Positions 6,937-9,095 of a stretch of DNA of 9,095 nucleotides are shown here, piece by piece (within the stretch, counting starts at the first letter, position 1; each line of letters opens with the position of its first letter). Origin of the DNA: Nitrospirota bacterium (lineage in GTDB: Bacteria > Nitrospirota > Nitrospiria > Nitrospirales > UBA8639); assembly GCA_020348185.1 (NCBI GenBank), contig CP070743.1:1727607-1736701 (forward strand), written 5' to 3'. The position numbers and the translations under genes are program-made. The notes beneath the pieces were generated by a model. That model made no database searches. It saw nothing but the letters and a program-made list of their open reading frames with translations, and had not been told where the DNA came from.

Positions 6937-7595
6937 AACATTTTCTGAACACCAGAGTGTTTGGCTTCAGCCACCTTTTGGCACCCTTGTTGGCTCTGGC
7001 GTTGACCGGTTGCGGGTTAATGGGGAGTGCCCCTCCGCCAACGATGCACACGTTCATTTTAGATGGGGAAATGCCCTCTGAGACTTTACCAACTGTCACA
7101 GAACGGGCGGGAAAAGGAGTCTTGCTAGTTAATGTGCCAAGGGCAAATGCAGGATTTAGTACCCCCCGGATGGCCTATTCGGTTCGCGAGCATGAAGTGA
7201 ATTATTTCACTCAAAATCAATGGGCTAACACTCCTGCGCAAATGTTGCACCCCTTATTGGTTCAAGCCTTGGAAAGGACAAAGATATGGGAAACGGTAGT
7301 CCGGATGCCGAGCACCGTCCGTGGTGATTTTCAGTTGGACACTGAAAACCTGGAACTTTTGCAAGAATTTATCCAACAGCCTAGTCGTGTACGCTTAAAA
7401 TTACGGATGCAATTGATCGAACTCCGAGGACACCGCCCGATTGGTACCCGTGAATTCTCGGTTTTGGAAGAGGCCCCTGACGAAGATCCCTATGGAGGAG
7501 TCTTGGCCGCAAACCGTGCGGTGACCGAGCTGCTCAAACAACTCACTGACTGGCTGACAACCTGCATGAGCGAGCCCGAGTTAGGAAAGTGTTGA
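6933..7595 (+). CDS. ABC-type transport auxiliary lipoprotein, PqiC-like
   Basis: Probable lipoprotein of 220 residues. A basic/hydrophobic signal sequence (residues 1-26) ends in the lipobox LTGC, giving lipidated Cys27. The residues after it (Gly-Leu) show no Asp that would retain it in the inner membrane by the E. coli rule. The body resembles the ABC_trans_aux/PqiC family: MHTFIL near the start, VNVPRANAGFSTPRMAYSVREHEVNYFTQNQWANTPAQML at about 67-105, then a helix and a strand-rich region. Such lipoproteins sit in MCE operons and are thought to link the MCE component to the outer membrane. Cys211 and Cys220 at the C-terminus could form a disulfide. The ATG overlaps the mlaD TGA as ATGA. 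Family assignment is by pattern, so the exact subgroup is open. Confidence 0.82.
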   Translation: MKHFLNTRVFGFSHLLAPLLALALTGCGLMGSAPPPTMHTFILDGEMPSETLPTVTERAGKGVLLVNVPRANAGFSTPRMAYSVREHEVNYFTQNQWANTPAQMLHPLLVQALERTKIWETVVRMPSTVRGDFQLDTENLELLQEFIQQPSRVRLKLRMQLIELRGHRPIGTREFSVLEEAPDEDPYGGVLAANRAVTELLKQLTDWLTTCMSEPELGKC

Positions 7596-7636
7596 AGCTT
7601 TGAGGCAGGCCCTGAAAAGCATTCGATGGTAAGTCC

Positions 7637-8170
7637 GTGAAACACCTCTTGATCACGGGAAAGCCAGGAGTAGGGAAGACCACATTAATTCGTGAAATGG
7701 CCCTACGTCTGACGAATTATGATCCAGTAGGGTTTTACACGGGGGAAATACGGGTAAACGGTTACCGCGAAGGCTTTCGGCTTGTTTCCTTAGATGGCCA
7801 GTCTGGCATTTTGTCTCATGTAGACCAGCCAGGACCGTACCGCGTTGGGCGCTATGGAGTAGACCTTGCCGGATTCGAAAGGTTTCTGAATGAGCTGGAT
7901 CTTGTTCATTCACCCTCTCAACTTGTGATCCTTGATGAGATCGGAAAAATGGAATGCCTTTCGACTCAGTTCACGACAGTATTGGAAACTCTTCTCAATT
8001 CTTCAAAATTGATCATTGCCACGATTGCCTTAAGAGGCGAGGGATTCATTCAACAAGTAAAGCAACGCCCTGATTGTCGTCTGTTCTCAGTCACTGTAGA
8101 AAATCGTGAGGGATTAGTCGATACCATGATGGCAGAATTGCTTCAACAGCTTGGTACGCAAGAAAAATAG
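7637..8170 (+). CDS. THEP1-family nucleoside-triphosphatase
   Basis: A 177-residue P-loop NTPase of the THEP1 (NTPase_1) family, known for slow hydrolysis of several NTPs in vitro and without a settled cellular role. Walker A GKPGVGKTT is at 8-16. Walker B with the family signature VILDEIGKMECLS is at 97-109 (Asp100, Glu101). The middle motif YRVGRYGVDLAGFE (68-81) and the ENREGL near 155-160 also match the family, and the length is normal. The start is GTG at 7637; an in-frame stop lies eight codons upstream, so no longer version exists. The ribosome binding site is weak. It lies 41 nt after the lipoprotein gene on the same strand and may be read from the mla transcript, but the gap leaves room for its own promoter. 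Confidence 0.88.
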   Translation: MKHLLITGKPGVGKTTLIREMALRLTNYDPVGFYTGEIRVNGYREGFRLVSLDGQSGILSHVDQPGPYRVGRYGVDLAGFERFLNELDLVHSPSQLVILDEIGKMECLSTQFTTVLETLLNSSKLIIATIALRGEGFIQQVKQRPDCRLFSVTVENREGLVDTMMAELLQQLGTQEK

Positions 8171-8242
8171 AATAAGGATAGAGTAACGGGGGTAGGAGAC
8201 AACTTCATTTGAAAACAAGGCGCAGTTCAAGAACCCATTGAA

Positions 8243-8251
8243 GGGGGGGGG
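8243..8251 (+). repeat. Run of nine G in a ribosome binding site
   Basis: A G9 tract preceded by AA lies 4 nt before the ATG at 8256. It acts as the purine-rich ribosome binding site of the 55-residue gene. Homopolymer G tracts of this length can change length by strand slippage, which here would alter the spacing between binding site and start. It is also a place where sequencing errors are common. Confidence 0.5.
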
Positions 8252-8255
8252 TACG

Positions 8256-8423
8256 ATGCAATTACTGTTAGAAGCCAAAGAACAGGAAATTCTGGTGGGC
8301 GTTCTGACCCATGCGGTTTCAGAGCTTGGACATGAAATTGCGGATACAGATAATTTTGATTTCAGGCAAGATCTCAAGGAACGAAAGAGAATACTCCAAG
8401 AGGTTCTCGGCCGTCTCACGTAG
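8256..8423 (+). CDS. Small helical protein of unknown function, 55 residues
   Basis: It reads MQLLLEAKEQEILVGVLTHA at the start and ends RKRILQEVLGRLT. The pattern (hydrophobic i, i+3/i+4 spacing, with an acidic DTDNFDFRQD stretch between about 36 and 45) suggests two short amphipathic helices. There is no signal peptide or membrane segment. The ATG at 8256 sits 4 nt after the G9 run. An in-frame TTG at 8238 would add six residues and place the G run inside the coding part, which is less likely. It lies 85 nt after the NTPase gene. Small helical proteins of this kind are frequent in bacteria, and I cannot assign a function. Confidence 0.65.
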   Translation: MQLLLEAKEQEILVGVLTHAVSELGHEIADTDNFDFRQDLKERKRILQEVLGRLT

Positions 8424-8495
8424 AGTGGCCATGATCAAAAGGAAAATGGGGAGTTAGGCAGAGGGAGGTCTCACGTCAAAAGGTCATTAGAATCA

Positions 8496-8759
8496 ATGGC
8501 AAGCCCTGAAGAAATTCGAGATGAGCAGATCCGCATGACTCGGCTTCGTGTGCTGGTGGATGTGACGGTACAGTTGCTAACCCAGGCGCCGTTATCGCGC
8601 AAGGATACTTTACAGGTGATCGAGTATGTGCGTGATCGGGTTTTGGAGCTGTGTCCTGATAAGGGCGATGTGTTCGATTTGGTTCTACGACCCAGATTTC
8701 TTCGAATTCTGAACGAACGAGCTGTCAAGGAGTGGGGTCTGACGGACTCACTCAATTAG
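8496..8759 (+). CDS. Small protein of unknown function, 87 residues
   Basis: A soluble, mostly helical protein: MASPEEIRDEQIRMTRLRVL at the start, then VDVTVQLLTQAPLSRKDTLQ and a second half with CPDKGDVFDLVLRPRFLRIL. It has a single Cys (about residue 53) and no membrane segment or recognisable domain. The ATG at 8496 has only a distant AAAAGG upstream. Met14 is an alternative start, also without a clear site. It lies 72 nt after the 55-residue gene and 71 nt before the AIR-synthase-like gene, on the same strand, and may belong functionally with that gene. That is inference from position. Confidence 0.68.
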   Translation: MASPEEIRDEQIRMTRLRVLVDVTVQLLTQAPLSRKDTLQVIEYVRDRVLELCPDKGDVFDLVLRPRFLRILNERAVKEWGLTDSLN

Positions 8760-8830
8760 CTGCCGCCCCGCCTGTTCCCTCACATTTGATGTGTATGAAT
8801 TGAAAACACGATAGTTTGGGGCAATACCCA

Positions 8831-9095
8831 ATGCAGGCAAGCAAGACATTACCTGCCGGAAAGCTTCCGGTAACATTACTTCGTTGCCTCCTGGAACAGT
8901 ATGCCAAGAATACCGGTGCGGCCTTACAAGATCGACGGGTTGTCGTGGGTCCAGCCATTGGCCTGGATGCCGCCGCCATTGACATGGGCCCTCAGTATCT
9001 CATTGCCAAGACTGATCCTATTACCTTTACTGCAGAGGAGAGTGGTTCCTATGCCCTTACAGTCAATGCCAATGATTTGGCCACCATGGGGGCTG
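8831..9095 (+). CDS. AIR-synthase-related protein (HypE/PurM superfamily), 3' end beyond the window
   Basis: The frame opened by ATG 8831 runs unbroken to the window edge (88 complete codons). GPAIGLDAAAIDMGPQYLIAKTDPITFTAEESGSYALTVNANDLATMGA (40-88) matches the N-terminal ATP-binding domain shared by HypE, PurM, ThiL and SelD, especially the TDPITFT and VNANDLATMGA blocks. HypE dehydrates a carbamoyl thioester to make the cyanide ligand of NiFe hydrogenases. That role cannot be claimed here, because the C-terminus that would carry the HypE cysteine is missing and no hyp gene is nearby. Many HypE-like relatives have no known function. GGGG at 8818-8821 is the likely ribosome binding site. Confidence 0.85.
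   Translation, partial: MQASKTLPAGKLPVTLLRCLLEQYAKNTGAALQDRRVVVGPAIGLDAAAIDMGPQYLIAKTDPITFTAEESGSYALTVNANDLATMGA

Noticed and set aside
8786..8815. Possible promoter (TTGATG, 18-nt spacer, GATAGT) before the HypE-like gene
   Set aside because: Both hexamers match consensus at only four of six positions, which is common by chance.

Overview
The window comes from a diderm (Gram-negative) bacterium. It encodes an Mla/MCE-type lipid transporter with a lipobox-bearing lipoprotein, which only makes sense with an outer membrane. Base composition looks moderate. The mix of genes (AmrS-type radical SAM enzyme, RtcA, a STAS-MlaE fusion, a THEP1-type NTPase and an AIR-synthase/HypE-like protein) would fit Nitrospirota or a similar environmental phylum. 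That placement is a weak inference, because no rRNA or other marker gene is present.

Layout. Positions 1-2419 hold a minus-strand run read from right to left: rtcA (GTG start at 2419), a HELCH zincin-like protein (1297-758), nth (best start 752), and the first 17 codons of another gene that overlaps nth by ATGA at the left edge. A compact divergent region (2420-2565) contains an extended -10 box facing right and a short hairpin in the rtcA leader. The plus-strand gene amrS follows (2566-3669). A possible 47-residue ORF overlaps its 3' end. After it comes an otherwise gene-free stretch with an 11-bp inverted repeat.

Positions 4027-7595 are a tight four-gene plus-strand operon: STAS-MlaE permease, MlaF ATPase, MlaD-like MCE protein and an ABC-transport auxiliary (PqiC-like) lipoprotein. 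Junctions are 1 nt or overlapping. Together they encode an inner-membrane ABC core, a periplasmic MCE component with a long helical tail, and a probable outer-membrane lipoprotein partner. No MlaC or separate MlaB is encoded in the operon.

Positions 7637-9095 continue on the same strand with a THEP1-like NTPase, two small proteins of unknown function (55 and 87 residues), and the N-terminal part of an AIR-synthase-related (HypE/PurM superfamily) protein that runs off the right edge. No tRNA, rRNA, CRISPR array, insertion sequence or integrase was seen. Most of the window is ordinary chromosomal core. The less explained parts are the small ORFs, the zincin-like protein and the arrangement of the lipid transporter.
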